Positions 13,201-25,759 are shown, numbered from the stretch's first letter. The stretch is 64,000 nt of DNA from Turritopsis dohrnii (GCA_027922465.2 BQMF02000001.1:3224001-3288000), one strand, 5' to 3'. Notes: generated by a model from the letters alone, not told the origin. Numbers and translations are program-made.

Positions 13201-13845
13201 GGGGGCTTGGTTGCACTGACCATACTACTAAAATAATACTTTCCAATAAATTACATTTGGCAAAATAATCCAGCGAAGAAGGAACTTGGTTGTATGCTTA
13301 AAACAAAATAATTGAAAAGTTAATGAATAATATTTTCAGTGAGTGAGTCCAGGTTTTTTCGCATCGGAAAAAAACAATAATGGTAGAAAAAAGTTTTTTA
13401 AAAGGAGCACGTGGGTACATGTAAAAAACTAGCTAAGTTTTTTTTCTTTGAAAATATTAAGGGAAAAACGTTTCCTTTTTGTATTTTTTTCTTACTACTG
13501 AAACTTTCTTGGATAGATCTTATATACAAAGTAACTTCAGTGTGTTTATCCTTTCCCTTTTGATGAGGTAAGAAAAAAAAGAGAGAAATATTCCGTTATT
13601 TGGCAAGAAAGAGAAATAGCCAGGTTTCCTAGCTAGTGTTGCTCTGAATGATACAGTGACCTTTATTTGGTTGCTTTAGTTCTTGCAATATTGATAAATT
13701 ATTGTATTTCATATAATCCATTTTCTATTTCATTTTGAGACAAGCTTTGATGTGTCAAGTCAAGTGTTTTTACTTCACAAAATGTATTTGTTGTATGTAT
13801 AACTTTTTTGAATTACGGATTATATGTATAGTGTTGCCTTGAAAC

Positions 13846-16478
13846 ATGGAAAAAGAGCTGATTGAAAAGACAATCAAATATTTACAAAATGCTGCTGATG
13901 CATTAACATCAAGCTCACAAGTACAAAAGAATGAAAGTGATAGTGGAATTTGCAGCAGAGATAGAGGTGCTGATGCTGCAAGGGAATTCCGAAGGGCTTT
14001 TTCTGGAATGCATGGAATTCGTCCTGGTATGTACCTATGAGTGTTATGATTATTGTGAAAGCTGTTTTCAGAGCAAGTTAAACTTCTCACGAAACAGGAA
14101 ATCAAATTTGTTATTGTTTTTTTCAAGGAACTGACAACTTTTTTCTTTTGCTAGTCAGATTTCATATGCTCACCTAGGAAATGTAGACTACATAAACTTG
14201 ATTACAAAGTCCTTTAAAATAATTTAAAAAGCCTATGTGCTCAGGCTTTTTATGTTAGTTCTTGTTTGATTGTGTGGCAAAAAATAGGGAAAGAAAATGA
14301 AACAACAACATTTAGTCTACTCTTTTTTCATTTTAGATGCCTCTAATCTCCAGCAAACCACATTAATGTCAAGAAGAGCAGTACGAAATCCACCGTATGT
14401 AAGATTTCATGCACCCAATACATGGACTCAAAGATTCTTTTGCTTAGGAAGAAAAAATGATTGTTTCACTGCAAATCGAGAGTACATTAACAAGTTGGAA
14501 GCATCTGCTCTAGGAAGCAAAAAAATCAAATTCAGTGATAAAAATGGTACACACGAATACCTTATCAAAACCTTATGCGATGAGTATCCACAGCTGAAAA
14601 GTCAAAATGGTGCAATAAGTCTTTGGAAATGTAATGTTGGTGGTAGTCACAACAGGCCACTTGACAAAGTTTTGCCTGGTCCTGAGGGGTATTCCATTCC
14701 TTATTTACGTGAAAAGTTGTCTTCGTGTAATACCATCTATATTACACCAATGCAGTCGGATATACTTACAGATAAAAGTCCCATTAGAAGTGATTGCAGT
14801 GCTATAGCTCAATGTGCCATTTGTAATGAAAATGTTCCATTAACTATATTTTCTCGAAACACCTGGAGGATTGCTCAGCAGAAATGTTGAGAAGTGATAG
14901 GGCTGATACAGAGAATGGAACATGCAAAGCTAGTACTAGCTTTGTAATTGACCTTTCGGATAAGGTTGAAATAAAGAATGCCAGCAAAGTTGAAGAATTG
15001 GAAGCTTTGTTTCCAAATAAAACCAAAGGTGATATAGAATTTGCGTGTTCTAAACATGAGAACATTAACGAAGTAATTGATTGGTTACTCACAGATGATG
15101 AGAATGCTCCTTCCAGCAGTAAAATTTTAAAAGAAAGCAATATTTTAACTAAAGATGACAAAATCAAGGATTTAAAAACATTGCAAAACTCTTTACATAG
15201 CAAGATTGTCACTGAAGGTTGCTATATGCTTACTGTTGACCGACATGAGATTTGGAGAAGTGTGCTTTTGCATTATAAAAAGTGTATGCTAGAGAACTGT
15301 GACTTACTCAGAAAAGATCTGGTGGTGCAATTTTCAAAGGTATGTAAATTAGCCTTGGGTTTTGTTATATTGTTATTGGGTGGCTGGGTTCAAGATTTTC
15401 TAAAGCATACACATTCCTACTCACATCTATTGTTTTAGCATACTATGAACAGTAACGTTTTATTATATTTCATAATATATTTGTTGTAATATTTCAGCAA
15501 ACTGGTGAAAGTAGCTCTATTGATGCTGGTGCAATTAAAACAGAGTTTTTTAACAAAGCTTTTGAGATCATTAGCAAACGATTATTTGAAGGAGATTTGG
15601 AGAATGGGCTGTTACCGAAACGAATTGGCACAAGTGGAAATTTAATTAATTATAAAGTGGTTGGTATGGTTATAGGTGATGCCTTTGTTCAGTCTGGTTT
15701 GATGTTTGGCCAATTACAACCGTGGATATTTTCATACCTGCTGGATCCACATGATATCCAATTAGTTAAATGTTTACTTGATAAATCATTTGTCCCAAAA
15801 GATGCTTCGACAGAGGTATTTTTAAAATTTGTGGAGAACCTTGGCATGGCTAAAAGTGACGAAGAAATAAATAATCTAATTGACCAACCTGAAAATTTGG
15901 AACGTGTCAATGCTTCACAGTGGGATATAACCCATCTGGTGAATATGGATAGCAAGTTTCAATTAATTAATGAATTGCTATATGATGAAATTGTATCCAA
16001 AAGAATTGCTCAACTAAACAGTATTCGAGAAGGGTTACAGTTTATTGGCTTTCTACCTGTCCTAAAAAAGCATGCTGAACTTACCAAAAATATTTTTTCA
16101 ACATCTAGATTGGAGTCTCCTTACAACTGTTTGATGGAAGCTTGCCAGCTAGCTTTATCAACTATTCATGATGAACAGGAACAGCAGCAATCCTTACAGT
16201 GGCTAATAAGTTACATCAAAAGTGCATCTAGATCTAATTTAGATCTGTTATTACAATTTGTAACATCTTTAAAATCTCTTCCACCATGGGGCTTAAACAA
16301 ACCCATCGTCATAAAATATTTAGCAGATAATGAGAATAAGTTGATGCCAGAAGCAAGTGTATGTTTCCATATTTTATCTTTACCTGTTGTTCATACAAAC
16401 AAAGAAAAGTTTTACCATTACATGGATGTGGCGTTAAATTGTGAAAGTTGCGGTTTTGCTGTTGAAGAAGATGAGTGA
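13846..16478 (+). CDS. HECT-type E3 ubiquitin ligase (G2E3-like) with UBZ-like and CUE-like domains
   Basis: Exons 13846-14026, 14337-15339 and 15498-16478 join in phase across GTATGT donors. Domain order: a short N-terminal exon ending GMHGIRPG; an unnamed region; a zinc cluster CAICNENVPLTIFSR followed, after a frame change, by HLEDC (a CxxC...HxxxC UBZ-type ubiquitin finger); a CUE/UBA-like helical module (KVEELEALFPNKTKGDIE...WLL); then a compact HECT domain. The C-lobe MPEASVCFHILSLP contains the thioester cysteine (codon 16362-16364) and the chain ends GFAVEEDE. HECT enzymes pass ubiquitin through this cysteine to substrates. One base appears missing at 14857-14859, which would truncate the protein before the CUE and HECT parts; this is a recent mutation or a sequencing slip. 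The gene lies inside the 11-kb transposon. Confidence 0.85.
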
Positions 16479-17581
16479 ACTTTTTTTTATAGTTGCTGAT
16501 ATTCAGTTCATATTTTTTTCCCTTCTTTTGAGTATTTATTTGGAGATATTTACATTGAAACATTTATGTTAAGGCCATTGTCTACTAGGGTAATTTACTT
16601 CCTTTCAGCTTAATTGCAGTGTGAAAGTGCCTGTTTAAAGTCAGACTTATTTCATCCATGACCATTATGTTTTTAAGTTATGTTTTATAGCATAGTTCTG
16701 TTTTATTAGTCTTGAAGGTCATCTGTGAATAGTACAAGTACTAGTAACCCGTGTAAAAAATTTTTACAGGTTTTAATCGATGTGAGCTGAACAGAGAGAA
16801 AGGCTTATTATAATGAATTTTAGTATGATAAAGTTCCTCAATTGTTTGGAATGTAGAATGTTGTTTAGAATGTAGTATCCCGTGTAGAACAGCGTGTAGA
16901 ACACGGGTTTTAATTCATCAAAAAAAAAAAAAAAAAAATACGCGCTGTGCGTCCACTTTTTTCACTTTTTACATATGTATAAATTGAAGATGCAATTCAA
17001 TGGTTCCCCATGATTAAAAATATCTAACGTCAATACAGAAAAAAACACTCTTCACTCTTTTAATTAAAAATCTTTAGGTATTCGGTTAAAGCATATTTAG
17101 TATGAACAGAAAAGCTTTTTAAGATCTGAAACACATCAAAATATTCGTAATAAATCTTTCACGATACGATGTATGCAGTAGTAAAAATAAATTGTGCGTA
17201 CAGGTAAACAACAAAAAGATTAAAATCGCTGTAACTGTTCATGGAATCCACACCCCAATGTAAATAAAAGCCAAACGCGAAAGTCGTAAAAGTGTCGAAA
17301 TGTGAATTAAAAACAATTGCGATTTTCTTTACGAACCCAGACCGTCATGATTAAAAACCATGATATTCATTTCTTCAATCCCGTATTATTTGAAAAGTAA
17401 TGACGCAGAAACCCTATTAATACTATAAGAAAAAACAAAACAAACAAACAAAAAAGTTGTAAAGCGTACTTACCCTAAAAACATTAATAAATCTTCGCGC
17501 AATACTTTCGTTGTTGTCTTGTTTGATCTCACGAATAATCAAAACATTTGAAACGATTAAATGCAATGCAATGTTTTCCCC

Positions 17582-17714
17582 TATACTAATCGTAGAAAAA
17601 TATTAACCGCCGTGGTCTGATACTCCATTATGAATAAGTGACCGCAAAAACGACCCGAAATTTTAGAGAGTGAAAGCGTGAAAAAAGTGTGACACACAAT
17701 CGCGAATTAGTATA
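17582..17714. mobile_element. 133-bp MITE, TATACTAATCG family
   Basis: Ends TATACTAATCG and CGAATTAGTATA form TIRs with a probable TA duplication at the edges, as in Tc1/mariner-type MITEs. A related half copy is near 12290 and a related element is at 19450-19586. Confidence 0.7.
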
Positions 17715-19449
17715 ATAAGACTAGCCGCCAGGGCGGCGTCGCTCGCCACCCATGTTCAGCATGCGTCCAGTTCACGAAAAATAAAATGAGGAATTGGCAA
17801 TGATAAGTTTGCCCATGTTGTAGAGTGTTGAATAAACTGGTAAAAATTAAATTTCCCCTGGAGACATAAAAGAATCAAACATCAAAATAAAAATAAAAAT
17901 TGGAACATCGAAATTCTCGATATTCCCTCTTTTTGACCAAAACCAAAACACACGCAAAACTTTTTACCAACTATTTACCTAATCATAATGAGAATTTTTA
18001 CCTTGGAGACGCGAATTATAAACAAACATCGCAACATTTAAAATACCCTACTATTGACCGAAAACTATTTTTTTGATAAACAGAAAATGCAAAGTAACCC
18101 CTACGTAAAACAAATCATAATAAAGCTAATGCAAACCTATACACCAAAGAATCCAATTATGATAATGTGTATAAATGCATGTGTATCACTGGAACTGAAC
18201 TGAATAAAGGTTTTGTAAAATTATTTTTTACCCTGGAGACGTGAAACATTGCAACACTTAAAATGCCCTACTTCAGACCAATATAAAGCAAACATAATAC
18301 AGAACACGAAAGCAAACATTGAATAACATTACGAAATGTGAATTGAAAACAAATCGATATATACCTTGTTTCTTTCGTATCGAAGATACATTGGACAGAA
18401 TTTTTGAAATCGATAATCTGTTCTTCACCAACCATCAACATCATGATTTAAACCATGAGTTTCATTTCTTTATGGTTATTGTATATTTTATTTTGCTTAT
18501 CTAAAAGAAAATAGATTTTGAATGCATAATGGTTTAAATACCTAATCGTATTATGACAAACAAACAAACAAACAAAAGGGAACTTCGAGAACATATATTA
18601 AACTTAAAAACAATAATTGAAGACACAAACTTAATGACGATATCGAAAATAAAACAAAACAAACTAAAAGAAACCTTGAGAAAGCATTAACCTTAAAAAT
18701 AATAATGAAAAACACAATCGTAATGACAGAACATTGACATCTGTGGAACCATTTTTAAACTCAGTGAAAAACTCCTCTGGCTAATTCACAACAGTTATTC
18801 TTTACTCATCCAGCATACTAACTGTCTTCTTAGTAAATAGATCTATATTATTTTAACTTTGGTTTAACTTCAAACAAAAGAGGATTATATATACCTTTCA
18901 ATAATCAATTCACATCATCATCATGTTAGTAAACAACATCTTCTGCTCTTCTGCTGCAGCCATTTTTAAACACTTCTAAACTCTTTACTTTCTATATTTC
19001 ATACCTGTAAACAAATAACTAATACTTTATTTACTTTCCAGCACACTTTCCTACTGCAAGCATGTACTAAATACCTCTGTAAACTTTCTTTACTTTCCAG
19101 TAAGTTTCTACTGTACATGCACAGAAATGTGCTTTCTCCCACTCAATCTCGCCAGCATTTTGTGCTGAAAACATAAAACAGACTTCTTGTTTGCCAACAC
19201 TGTTTCTGACTTGATATTGGTCCAGTATTGATCGAAGATTAAAGGTTTTTGTTCACCCAGTCTTGCTTCGTGCTCAACTAAATTCACCTTCGTCTGCTTC
19301 GTGCTAAACTGTCTGTAGACTAACGGATTTAATAACCGATTCCGTTGCTATCGATTTTTGATTTTCGGCAGCCAATCAAAATGGCGAAAAAAGAATTTCT
19401 TGCGTTTTGATTGGCTTAAAGAAAACTGACGTTAGATGCCCCGTGCTAT

Positions 19450-19586
19450 TATACTAATCGTGAATGTGTCGTGCGTGGTCGAACTGCCGCTTTATGACCA
19501 CGATTAAGAAGATTTTGACCATTAAAAAAACAAAAACAAAACACTCTCTAAGTTAAATGTGTTGCACACACACGCGGATTAGTATA
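19450..19586. mobile_element. 137-bp MITE, TATACTAATCG family
   Basis: TIRs TATACTAATCGTGAATGTGT and the inverse ending GCGGATTAGTATA bound a non-coding core. It is nested inside the 11-kb element, upstream of the integrase gene. Confidence 0.7.
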
Positions 19587-20413
19587 AGTAGATGTAATGA
19601 TTAAAGTATGTGATAATATACTAGATCATGACTATTATATACGATTTTTGTTAAGCTTGATGTTTGACTTTTGTTCTTCATATCAGCTACCACTATAGGA
19701 GATGGACTTATAAAATTACTAAAAAACTTCTTACTAAAAAAATCTCTTTCACAGTGATGATGATCATCTGTCACATTCTTCTGTTTTGATATCAAGCAAG
19801 ATATCAGTTGACAGTAGAAACATTCTGTATATGGACTTTGTGCTTATTGACTACATTCTGCTAACATATTTTTACTGCATATATTTCCTTTATTCAGTGT
19901 CAGTATCAACCTACTGCATCCAGACCTGGACCTTAGGCCCAGTAAATACTAGACCCAGCATATGCTGAATTGAATCTAACAGGGGCCAATGTTTAATGGT
20001 TCAAAGTCCAGGCCCAGGTCCAGTAATTAAACGATGCCTCATATACACGGCTATCTTTTTTATGTTGTATAATACAGATGTATAGTTTTGTTATATTGAA
20101 GTTTATTGTAATCTGGTGTTAATGAAAAAAAAAGTGTTTTGCATATATTAATTTTTTAAATGACTTTAACTGGCAATTGATAATAAGAATCACCATTCTA
20201 ACCCTATTACCTTTATTGGAAGGTAGGCCATCATCACTTTTGTTGTGAGTGACAAATACTTATTCTTTTTCAACTCATAATCAAGGATGACTTCTACGTT
20301 GCATGTTATACTTTTGTTGAATTGTTACTCATTATTATTTATTTGACATTATTGTTCGTGTTATTCTGAATATGCCATTATAACAAACCTTCTTTCTTTA
20401 GGTTAGATACAAA

Positions 20414-21859
20414 ATGTCTGTTAACACTTCCACGTATGATACTTTCATCAATTTCCTGGATACAAACCTGAAGTCCCTAATAAACAAATTGATTGAATCT
20501 GAAGGAGAAGAGAACACAGTTGACTACGCTTCTTACCGTATTGAACAATTAATAAGTTACGCATGTATTGGATCCAATATTTACAATATTCCAGATGTAT
20601 CAGAAAACCTTATTCTTGCATTTAATGCTATTCGTCAGTTATATAATAGTCAAGTCCGCAATAAACCCGGTGTGTTATATTCTGGTGAAGTGGGACGACC
20701 AAAATTTCTTATATCTCAAGAAACTCTTGGCCTTTATGTTGAGTATGGTTTTAGTTACCAAAAAATAGGCAAATTGTTGAATGTAAGTAAAGAGACTGTG
20801 TACAGAAGAATGAAAGAATTTGGTATAGAAGCTCTGTCACATAGTGATATATCAGATGAAGAGTTGATAGCTTTAATGAAAGAAATCATATTGGACTTTC
20901 CAAATTGTGGCATACGTCGCATGAAAGGTTATTTGCTTGCAAGGAATCATCGTGTTCAATGGGAAAGAATTCGGTCACTGTTGTGGAAAATTGATGCTGA
21001 AGGTATGCTGAGAAGGTCTTTGCAGTTAAACCTTATTCAAAGACGAAAATATTCAGTTCCAGGACCACTAGCGTTGTGGCACATTGATGGATACCACAAG
21101 CTTATTCGATGGGGTTTTGTCATTCATGGTGGCATTGATGGTTTCTCTCGAATGATAATGTTTCTTCATTGTTCTACGAATAATAAGTCTGCTACTGTTC
21201 AAGATCTTTTTATACAGGCTGTGGAATGTTACGGGTTGCCTTCAAGAGTTCGTGCAGATCAAGGAGTGGAAAACGTTGGTGTGGCAAGGTACATGTTTAA
21301 TCACCCATTGCGAGGGCCTGGTCGTGGCAGCTTCATTGCTGGTAAAAGTTGCCATAACCAGAGAATAGAGCGACTCTGGAGAGACTTGTTCGTGGGGTGT
21401 GCAAGCATTTACCATTGTGTATTTGTGTACTTAGAGGAGAATGGATTTTTAGATATATCCAACACAATTCATTTAATTGTACTGCAATACATTTATGTGT
21501 CACGCATTAATGAACACCTTCAATTGTTTTGGGAAGGTTGGGATAATCACCCTTTATCAACCGAAAAAAATAGAACTCCTATTCAAATGTGGTTTGAAGG
21601 TCAGCTTACATATAATCCCATACAAGCCACTCATGAATCTGAAGGACAGTACGATGGCTATGGTGTTGATTGGGAAGGTCCGCAAGCTGTTAGTCGCAAT
21701 GTTGAAATTAACCTGCCACTATTGACATCAGAAGATGCAGATGATGTAGTACAGTTTCTCTATGATAACATCAATCCATTAGAAGTATCTTCCAATTTCG
21801 GAATAGAACTTTATGTTGATACTTTAACAAAAGTGTTAAATCATGTAAACAGGTTTTGA
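20414..21859 (+). CDS. IS3-like integrase-core protein (probable transposase), intact
   Basis: Single-exon open frame of 481 residues. An N-terminal region of unknown function is followed by a helix-turn-helix (about residues 95-140, [20 protein letters not shown]). Then comes a second DNA-binding-like segment resembling the HTH_21 part of IS3 OrfB ([12 protein letters not shown], about 155-195), and a retroviral-type catalytic core. The likely triad is D225 in [10 protein letters not shown]282 in RADQGVEN and E319 in HNQRIERLW, a D-x36-E spacing. Such cores cut and join DNA ends. No stop or frame break is seen, so it may be active or recently active. The start at 20414 follows aaaATG and no upstream in-frame extension is evident. 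Its position inside matching TIRs makes it the presumed transposase of the element. Confidence 0.9.
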   Translation: MSVNTSTYDTFINFLDTNLKSLINKLIESEGEENTVDYASYRIEQLISYACIGSNIYNIPDVSENLILAFNAIRQLYNSQVRNKPGVLYSGEVGRPKFLISQETLGLYVEYGFSYQKIGKLLNVSKETVYRRMKEFGIEALSHSDISDEELIALMKEIILDFPNCGIRRMKGYLLARNHRVQWERIRSLLWKIDAEGMLRRSLQLNLIQRRKYSVPGPLALWHIDGYHKLIRWGFVIHGGIDGFSRMIMFLHCSTNNKSATVQDLFIQAVECYGLPSRVRADQGVENVGVARYMFNHPLRGPGRGSFIAGKSCHNQRIERLWRDLFVGCASIYHCVFVYLEENGFLDISNTIHLIVLQYIYVSRINEHLQLFWEGWDNHPLSTEKNRTPIQMWFEGQLTYNPIQATHESEGQYDGYGVDWEGPQAVSRNVEINLPLLTSEDADDVVQFLYDNINPLEVSSNFGIELYVDTLTKVLNHVNRF

Positions 21860-21903
21860 ATACAAGTGGATGCATTATATACTCTTGGGCAGGTAATTGC
21901 GGG

Positions 21904-21934
<31 letters not shown>

Positions 21935-22974
21935 TGTAATGGCAGGGGAGGGTTGATAGTTCAAGAATGTTTCAAAAATAGGAGGGGTGTTAATAAATGG
22001 AAATGGGTGGTGAAATTTTCGGTAAATTGCAAATAGAACCCCCCTCCCCCTACAATTAGCTTCCCAAGAGTACAGCATTTTGTCCTCTTTATGCAGTAAT
22101 TTTCGTATGTTGTAGTTCATTTGACTGTTCGAACTGAATATTTGAAGGTGCACGATATCGATCTCATGAACAATAATGTACTTGACCTATTTCACGCTGC
22201 TCTCTTCCTTCTTTAGTGCCCTCTCCTAATTACCACACATCCAAAAAATTCGCAATAAATGGCTCTTGTGTATGTACCAATGAAGAGGGCGTTAAATTTG
22301 AATTTGTTTATGTTTTAAACCTTGATATATTTGCTATCAGTAGCATTTTTGGTAGTGTTTCACCTGTTTTAATGAAGTTGTTTCTATTTTTTCAGCTGTA
22401 TCATTTTTTCTGAGATTCTAGTGAATTTTTCAGCCTTGATACTCTAGAACTTCTCTTTTCAAATTTAATCAGAAGGCCAGAAGGGCTGGGAATGTGGCTG
22501 TATATATTTTTCAAAACTGCATGCTTACATTTATATACATGTTGTTGTTTTTTTTTTGCTGCTCAGAAACACCATAATTTATAAACTGCATGTAAAAGAC
22601 GCTTTGAGGGTTTCAAGAACTCGTGTTTGATTTCCTTGCCATGCTTATATTTCCTCAAAAGTTGTTTTTATATAAACTTTAATCTTTTGGGAGAAGTGGA
22701 GGCCCACATCAGTGAGTTACACTGCAATTTCCCTCTGGCCTCGGTAAAATAATAATAAATAAAAAAAAAATAAAATAAAATAAAAGTTCTCGGTGAAATT
22801 TTCTTATTATAGAGTGACAAAATTTGCAAGGCTTCTTTCTTGTAAAGGTTCTGTTAAGAAGATTATTTTGTATTATATGAAAGAAATCACTGTCTCGGTT
22901 ACATTACAGTTGTTACTGTGTTTCCCAATATACCAGTTATAAAAATGAAATATCTGATATCCATCACCCAACAA
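21860..22974. other. Non-coding interior of the 11-kb element with a poly-G tract
   Basis: Contains a G run interrupted only by an A (about 21901-21934), likely length-variable and G-quadruplex-forming, with a second purine-rich part to 21990. No exon is recognised before the right subterminal array. Confidence 0.5.
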
Positions 22975-23255
22975 ACATTGTGTTCGCCTCTTCGACATTG
23001 CGACCGCCTCCTCGACATTTTGGTCGCCTCCTCGACATAGTGATCGCCTCTTCGACATTGCGATCGCCTCATCGACATTATGACACTACGATCGCCTCCT
23101 CGACATCTCGGTCGTCTCCTCGACATTCCAGTCGCCTCCTCGACGTTATGACACCACGACACTACGATCGCCTCCTCGATATTACGATCGCTTCTTCCCT
23201 CTGCGCCTCAACATCACGACCGCTGCCTCGCCATGTCGATTTTGACTACGATCTA
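22975..23255 (-). repeat. Right subterminal array of CGATCGCCTCCTCGACAT units
   Basis: About a dozen degenerate units of the form GATCGCCTCCTCGACAT, in inverted orientation to the array at 13016-13200 but longer. It starts about 350 bp inside the right TIR. The open frames running through it are repeat artefacts. Confidence 0.8.
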
Positions 23256-23569
23256 ACTTTATATTGTTATCCGGATAAGCTGTCAGCTTTCTGATGAAAC
23301 AGAGATCATCACTGCTTTGTCGTAAATATGCCTTGACATATATAAATGGCATTAAAAGCATATTTATGTATAAAATGTATATTCCGACTAAACTTGTTAA
23401 GTATAGTCGTTTTTGATTTAAAATTTTCGGTTTTTACTTCAAATTTTACCGAGTAGTTCAAAAATAATGAACATTGCATAAAAGAGAATGAGGCGAGGCA
23501 ACACGCATGGATTCTCATTGTTTGAAAATTGAATAGAAATTTGAATAGAGCTAAGGTGAGCTAAAGTTT

Positions 23570-23601
23570 GATGTTATTCTATCTCTTTTCGTATTTCTAT
23601 G
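23570..23601 (-). repeat. Right 32-bp TIR of the 11-kb element
   Basis: Ends CGTATTTCTATG, the exact reverse complement of the left terminus, and is followed immediately by GAAGAAA, the second copy of the target duplication. Confidence 0.92.
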
Positions 23602-23608
23602 GAAGAAA

Positions 23609-24136
23609 CAAATATTAAAAACTCTGTTTTCAATAAACTTCCCAGAATTTTCATTAAAATATCTAGAAAATAAATGTGGTTAAAAAAAGGCTATTAAGTA
23701 AGTTTTGATGTTTGAGTTTCGAAGCTTAACGCGGAGGTTAATTCATTTCTATCTAAAAAATCTTAACACGATTTGTGTATGTTGCTTTCTGGGAATGACG
23801 TCAATTTTTGCAATACAAAAATAGAAGAAACCATTTAATATTGTAGTTAGTTTCCGTTCCTTAGTAACCGTATATATTTGGGAATCAGAACCGAACAACC
23901 AAGTACAAAGAAATTAGCTATCAACTGGTTTAGACGCCATAAAGAAAACGATGAATCTAAAAGCCACAGTCGAGTTGTTATTGCTTGTCTTATTAAAATA
24001 ATCGCGTAAGTGTGTCACACTTTTATTTTAGAAAGTGATATATTTAGTTGAGATTTACGGTCAACTTCTTGTTATGTACTTTTAATCGTGGTCATATTTT
24101 TCGTTAGGCCGTGCGTTTTGTAACGATTATTATATA
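23609..24136. other. Non-coding, nothing recognised
   Basis: AT-rich DNA between the 11-kb element and the next MITE. A stretch near 24005-24030 (gtgtgtcacactttt) resembles one flank of the TATACTAATC MITEs but is not clearly bounded. Confidence 0.4.
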
Positions 24137-24683
24137 CAGTGTGTTTCGTAATGTTGGAAATGGAAATTTTAAAGCTGTTTTTTTAAAATGAATATACCGA
24201 ATTTTTTTTGGAAAAATAAGGAAAATGTCTTGGAAAAATGTAATTAAATTTTTAATGGTCGATTAACACGTAGTTTAATTACATCGTGCTTATTGTTTCA
24301 AAACACTGAATCCATTCAAATTTTTTATTAATTTTATGTTTGCGCTGGGACCCCCAAATTGATATTTTAAAACATAAAAGTTAAACGTTTTTCGTGAACA
24401 CACAGCTTAAATTTGTTTATTGTTTTATAAATTGCTGTCATTGTTTCAAAAAATCTTTTCTTTTCATTCACATCTTAATTGACCATTAAAAATTTAATTA
24501 CAATTTTCGATGACATTTTCCTTATGTTTTCAAAACCCACTGTTTCATTTTTCACAAAAAATATACTACCCGAAAGATCTTGGAAATGGCTTTCCATTGA
24601 TGCAAAAATTATTTTGAAATTCGGTATATTCATTTTAAAAAACAACTTTAAAATTTCCATTGCCAACATTATGAAACACACTG
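24137..24683. mobile_element. 547-bp MITE with long TIRs and TA duplication (mariner-like)
   Basis: Left end CAGTGTGTTTCGTAATGTTGG is inverted at the right end with few mismatches. The similarity extends for about 70 bp (…AATGAATATACCGAATT). TA flanks both sides. No transposase remains; the frame running through 24479-24799 is incidental. Confidence 0.85.
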
Positions 24684-25025
24684 TAGTAACACGTGGTGTG
24701 ACATCAGTTTTTTTAATCGTCACAGGGGAACCATTTTATTTTTCGTCACGTGGTTTGCACACGGGAAGGGCGAAAAATTTACCCGGGTTACTAGTATGAT
24801 ACATATAACTTAAAATGTATTGATCACTAACAAAAAGTGCTATTCAACAAAAAGAACATACATACTAGCCAAAATGACATACATATTTACATGGTATTGA
24901 TATTAATAATGCATTTAGCAGAATTTTACTAGTAAATGACCTTAAGCATAAGAAGATGCTGAGAAGATAGACATTTGTAACTGAGGAGGAAACTGAGCTG
25001 AGCGGTACGTATCTAGAGTTTCTTA

Positions 25026-25759
25026 AGCTTGGTTTCCATTAGGCGCTAAAACGCGTTAATTATTTCGGGTTAATTTTTGTCTCTGGAGTTAATCATATTG
25101 AGTATAAGCGCGAAGACGTGTCCACTTAAGAATAAAATTGACGCAGGTTTAATTATTTTTTCGAATGAAACATGACAGATAACATCGAGGAAGAACTTTT
25201 GCTTTGGATCTTGTTAAGACAAAGAAGAAGAAAAGAACAACAACAACAACAACAACAACAAAAGCGTAAGAGGAGGCAACCTAGATTTTGGGTTCGAGAC
25301 ATCTTTCTGAAAAGAGAATAGGGTTGGGTGAATATCATCAGTTAGTGCAAGAACTTCAAGTTGATGATAGGGAATACTATTTAGGTAGGCTTAGGTAATT
25401 GCAACCATTTGTAATTGCTGCAAAAATTGCATTTTAAAACATTTTCGTCGTTTTTTCTGCTGTATTGAACAAAATTTTACTCAACTTCCTTGTAGTAATG
25501 AGTAAATAAATCTGATTTTGATTGTGAACATAGTAATTTCTAATATGAATGTCGGTATTCTTTGATAAAGCAGGTGGCAACGCGCTAATTCGCGTTAAAA
25601 TATCAAAAAATTTTGATATTTAAATTCCAGGTTAATCGGCGCTAATTCGAGATAAAATTGAAGCGCTAATGACTCATCATCGTTTCCATTGCGCGTCAAA
25701 AAAGATCTCGATTTAGCCCACCTGCTTAACGCGATTTAGCGCCTGATGGAAACCAAGCT
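25026..25759. mobile_element. 734-bp PIF/Harbinger-derived element with transposase remnant
   Basis: TIRs AGCTTGGTTTCCATTAGGCG and its inverse (CGCCTGATGGAAACCAAGCT) are flanked by TTA, the usual Harbinger duplication. Inside, on the plus strand from about 25170, a fragment reads like a Harbinger transposase N-terminus: a poly-Gln tract, then RFWVRDIFLKRE, and after a stop VQELQVDDREYYL. The catalytic part is absent. Non-autonomous and dead. Confidence 0.8.

Larger units (their letters stand above)
16479..20413. other. Non-coding interior of the 11-kb element
   Basis: Between the ligase and integrase genes there is nearly 4 kb of AT-rich DNA with an A19 run near 16920 and two small TATACTAATC MITEs (17582-17714 and 19450-19586). 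I see no convincing exon. The integrase 5' UTR or promoter must lie near its end. Confidence 0.5.
12523..23601. mobile_element. 11.08-kb transposon carrying a HECT E3 ligase gene and an IS3-like integrase gene
   Basis: The left end CATAGAAATACGAAAAGAG is matched by a perfect 32-bp inverted repeat at the right end. Both sides are flanked by the 7-bp direct duplication GAAGAAA (12516-12522 and 23602-23608). Inside lie subterminal inverted arrays, a UBZ/CUE/HECT gene (13846-16478) and a D,D,E integrase gene (20414-21859), both on the plus strand. A 1469-bp element at 40781-42249 has the same 32-bp TIRs, a different 7-bp duplication, and shares about 500 bp of each end. This shows that the termini define a mobile unit. 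The integrase is the likely transposase. The ligase is a candidate accessory or regulatory protein. The eukaryotic IS3-like (IS3EU) group is my best family guess. Two smaller MITEs are nested inside. Confidence 0.88.

Noticed and set aside
13004..13246. Overlapping minus-strand open frames
   Set aside because: They lie in the left subterminal repeat array and have repeat-derived composition.
22975..23255. CRISPR-like array
   Set aside because: Units are degenerate and contiguous without unique spacers, the genome is animal, and the array pairs with an inverted one at 13016-13200 as subterminal transposon repeats.
24479..24799. Open frames on both strands
   Set aside because: They run through the right TIR of the mariner-like MITE and have no coding character.
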